Below are positions 62,127-64,000 of a DNA stretch of 64,000 nt, in pieces; the first letter of the stretch is position 1; the number at the start of each line of letters is the position of its first letter. The stretch is from the NCBI RefSeq assembly GCF_002794255.1, contig NZ_PGGW01000038.1, positions 248,001 through 312,000 of the forward strand. The letters are read 5' to 3'. Source of the DNA: Streptomyces carminius. Its GTDB lineage: Bacteria > Actinomycetota > Actinomycetes > Streptomycetales > Streptomycetaceae. Under the pieces are notes generated by a model. That model had not been told where the DNA came from. It saw only the letters and a program-made list of their open reading frames with translations, and made no database searches. A program made the translations under genes and the position numbers.

Positions 62127-62303
62127 ATGCTGGGCATCGTGGCGGCCGTGCTGTTCTTCATCGCGTTCCTGATCAACGCGGCGGAGCTCTCGACGAACGA
62201 CGTGTTCTCGTCCACCAACCTCATGCTCCTGGGACTGGGTCTGCTGGCCCTGCACGTGGCAGGGGTCGGAGGCGGCTGGACCGCCCGCAGCCGCAGGCGC
62301 TGA
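62127..62303 (+). CDS. Small membrane protein (58 aa)
   Basis: Two hydrophobic helices (GIVAAVLFFIAFLINAAE; NLMLLGLGLLALHVAGVGGG) joined by STNDVFSS and ending basic. The ATG has GGGGAGA. Conserved-looking but unnamed. Confidence 0.7.
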   Translation: MLGIVAAVLFFIAFLINAAELSTNDVFSSTNLMLLGLGLLALHVAGVGGGWTARSRRR

Positions 62304-62404
62304 CGAACGGAGCGGCCGGCGCCGGACGGGTGCCTCCCCGTGCCCGGGCAGGGGCCGCGCGGCCGGGAGGTGACAGTGGCGGAGACGGGGGTACCCGGCC
62401 GGAC

Positions 62405-62626
62405 ATGACGGAACAGAATCCGGACAAGGACGTCGACGACTGGGTCACGGGAGAGGAACCGGCGACCGGCCCGCAACTGAGCTATCTGCGGACACTCGCC
62501 CGGGAGGCGGGGGAGGATGTCCCCGAGGACCTGACGAAGGCCCGGGCGTCGCAGATGATCGACCGCCTCCAGGGAAAGTCTCCCAGGACGGCCGGCCGGG
62601 AGGACGGCGGAGACCAGGCCTCCTGA
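62405..62626 (+). CDS. DUF3072 family protein
   Basis: A 73-aa soluble protein. DWVTGEEPATGPQLSYLRTL and DVPEDLTKARASQMIDRLQ match DUF3072, a small family of unknown function with a helix-rich, SAP-like look. Convergent with the oxygenase gene, 10 bp apart. Confidence 0.8.
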   Translation: MTEQNPDKDVDDWVTGEEPATGPQLSYLRTLAREAGEDVPEDLTKARASQMIDRLQGKSPRTAGREDGGDQAS

Positions 62627-62636
62627 CCTCCGCCCG

Positions 62637-63563
62637 TCACCGGCCCGGCCGCTCCGCACCGCCGGCGGACGGCCGCGGCGGTGGTGCCGGTGGTGCCGGT
62701 GGTGCCATGGCCCAGCGGATCGTCCTGGTCAGGGTCCGGCCCGCCGGGCGTACGGCGGCCTCCTCCACGAAGGGGAGGTACGGCAGCCGCAGCGGGCCGC
62801 GGGCCCAGCGGGGGAGCAGGGTCACGGCACCGGCGGCGAGCACGGCGTACGGCGGGCGCGCGGCCCAGGGCAGCGGAGGCCGCAGGAGCAGGAACCGGGC
62901 GGCGTCCCGGGCCTGCGCCGTGGCCCGCAGCTCGGGACGGTAGCTCTCCAGCCGGGCGGCGAGCCCGGCCTGGTCGGTGGGCGGATCCGGGACCCCGAGC
63001 GCGGCGGCCACCCGGGCGGCGTCCGCGACGTACCCGTCGTAGGCGGCCTCCTCCAGCGGCCGGGCACCGTAGCGCCGGTGGGCCCGCAGGAAGCTGTCGA
63101 CCTCGGCCGCGTGCACCCAGCCGAGCAGCCGTGGATCGCAGGCCGCGTACTCCTGGCCGTCCGGAGTGCGGCCGCGCACCCGCCGGTGCGCCGCCCTGAC
63201 CCGTGCCACCGCCCGGTGGGCGTCCTCGGCGGTGCCGAAGGTCGTCACCGCCAGGAAGGTGCTGGTGCGCTGGAGCCGGCCCCAGGGATCGCCCCGGTAT
63301 CCCGAGTGGGCCGCGACCGCGGCCATGGCCAGTGGGTGCAGGGACTGCAGCAGCAGCGCCCGCAGGCCTCCCGCGAACATGGCGGCGTCACCGTGCACCG
63401 TCCGGATCGGCCGGCCGGGTCCGAACCACCGGGAACCGGGCGACTCGTGGATACGGATCCGGTTCGCCGGCCCCTCCGGTCCCGCCACCCGGGCGAACAG
63501 CTCCGCGCCCAGCCGGTGCCGCACCGCCTCCAGACCGGGGATCCCCGGTATGCCGGTCGCCAT
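62637..63563 (-). CDS. MpaB-type (DUF2236) oxygenase family protein
   Basis: A 308-aa protein of the ER-bound oxygenase MpaB/DUF2236 family. Conserved histidines are seen in LLLQSLHPLAMAAVAAHSGY, then YRGDPWGRLQRT, and DPRLLGWVHAAEVDSFLRAH; these are heme-ligand candidates. A C-terminal Pro-rich tail follows. Related actinobacterial proteins include latex-clearing-type oxygenases. Substrate unknown. Confidence 0.84.
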   Translation of the reverse strand: MATGIPGIPGLEAVRHRLGAELFARVAGPEGPANRIRIHESPGSRWFGPGRPIRTVHGDAAMFAGGLRALLLQSLHPLAMAAVAAHSGYRGDPWGRLQRTSTFLAVTTFGTAEDAHRAVARVRAAHRRVRGRTPDGQEYAACDPRLLGWVHAAEVDSFLRAHRRYGARPLEEAAYDGYVADAARVAAALGVPDPPTDQAGLAARLESYRPELRATAQARDAARFLLLRPPLPWAARPPYAVLAAGAVTLLPRWARGPLRLPYLPFVEEAAVRPAGRTLTRTIRWAMAPPAPPAPPPRPSAGGAERPGR

Positions 63564-63601
63564 GCCCGCCACTGTACGCCGCGCGGCCGGTCCGGCCGGA
63601 A

Positions 63602-64000
63602 TCAGCCCGGCCGGCGCGTGATCAGAGGCCGATGGGACTCCTGCAGTCCCCCGGGGAGGTCGTCGGGCGGGAACCACCTCGCCTCCAGGATCTCCCGGGG
63701 GTCGATCCGGAGGGTGCCGCCGACGAGTTCGGCCTCGTAGGCCGCCTCCATCCGCAGCCGGTACCCGCTTCTGAGACGGACGAGTTCGCCGACGCGGACC
63801 TCGAGCCCGGTCTCCTCGCGCACCTCGCGCACGACCGTGTCCTGGAAGGTCTCGCCCCTGGCGGCGTACCCCGTCGGGAGACCCCACGGACGGTCCCGGT
63901 GCCACAGGCGGTGTCTGAGGAGGAGCACCCTGCCCTCCGCGTCCCGCACGACGCCGGTGACACCGGCCATGAACTTGGCGTGCGCGAGCCACTGGAGGCG
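63602..64000 (-). CDS. NUDIX hydrolase, truncated by window edge
   Basis: At least 132 codons; the frame stays open through the last base, so the N-terminus is outside. The NUDIX box reads GYAARGETFQDTVVREVREE then TGLE, with all catalytic glutamates. Upstream residues LQWLAHAKFMAGVTGVVRDA fit a NUDIX N-terminus, so the internal ATG at 63970 is probably not the start. Substrate unknown. Confidence 0.87.
   Translation of the reverse strand, partial: RLQWLAHAKFMAGVTGVVRDAEGRVLLLRHRLWHRDRPWGLPTGYAARGETFQDTVVREVREETGLEVRVGELVRLRSGYRLRMEAAYEAELVGGTLRIDPREILEARWFPPDDLPGGLQESHRPLITRRPG

Noticed and set aside
1..64000. CRISPR arrays, prophage, IS elements, attachment sites, tRNA and rRNA genes
   Set aside because: No regularly spaced repeats, integrase or transposase, and no cloverleaf or rRNA stretch seen on either strand.

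Overview
The window is a very GC-rich, gene-dense chromosomal segment of a Streptomyces-type actinomycete. The evidence is third-codon-position G/C throughout, GTG and TTG starts, rare TTA codons, a conservon, SARP-type regulators, CebR operators and actinobacterial domain families (DUF6412, DUF5947, DUF6084, DUF6126, DUF6893). I see no tRNA, rRNA, IS element or CRISPR array.

Layout. 1-4.3 kb: end of a mycothiol-dependent enzyme gene, DUF6412, a YidC-type insertase, a secreted Cip1-like protein behind a CebR box, and a stress protein. 4.3-8.2 kb: a cvnA-B-C-D conservon (sensor kinase-like protein, roadblock protein, DUF742 protein, small GTPase). 8.5-13 kb: an S4 RNA-binding protein, then a cellulolytic pair (GH6 endoglucanase behind a CebR box, GH3 beta-glucosidase). 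13.1-15.6 kb: a tiny membrane protein, cupin/zinc-ribbon protein, RluA pseudouridine synthase and HAD phosphatase. 15.9-24.6 kb: an aromatic-carotenoid cluster, crtE-crtI-crtB-Rieske gene on plus, facing crtY-crtU on minus. 24.6-31.9 kb: DUF4232 lipoprotein, XRE-cupin regulator with a double palindromic operator and DUF6126 partner, an acetoacetate decarboxylase-like protein, CtaG/DUF2243, a PP2C phosphatase, a lipoprotein and an acetyltransferase.

31.9-46.3 kb is the largest system: two divergent operons for a high-affinity actinobacterial group 1h (group 5) [NiFe] hydrogenase. Leftward run hhyS, hhyL, a NifU-like gene, DUF5947, a 69-aa gene, DUF6084, a 405-aa gene, a maturation protease with an extra N-terminal domain, and DUF6893. 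Rightward run hypA-B-F-C-D-E. A SARP regulator with a TTA codon follows hypE. From 47.5 kb on: MFS exporter with GlxA-type regulator, a long hibernation factor with a DosR-like box, secreted DUF4360 protein behind a third CebR box, a GH43-CBM13 pseudogene, an AfsR-like regulator, AMIN-like protein, DUF2000/AraC pair, a WGR-propeller protein, small membrane proteins, a CAP-domain protein, an MpaB-type oxygenase and a partial NUDIX hydrolase.

Cross-cutting observation. Reading the genes codon by codon I found TTA leucine codons in only four: the Cip1-like gene, the GH3 gene, the DUF4360 gene and the SARP. In the three secreted proteins the TTA lies inside the export-signal region. Two of those three, plus GH6, have a perfect CebR operator upstream. 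This suggests one extracellular plant-polymer programme gated both by cellulo-oligosaccharide (CebR) and by development (bldA tRNA).
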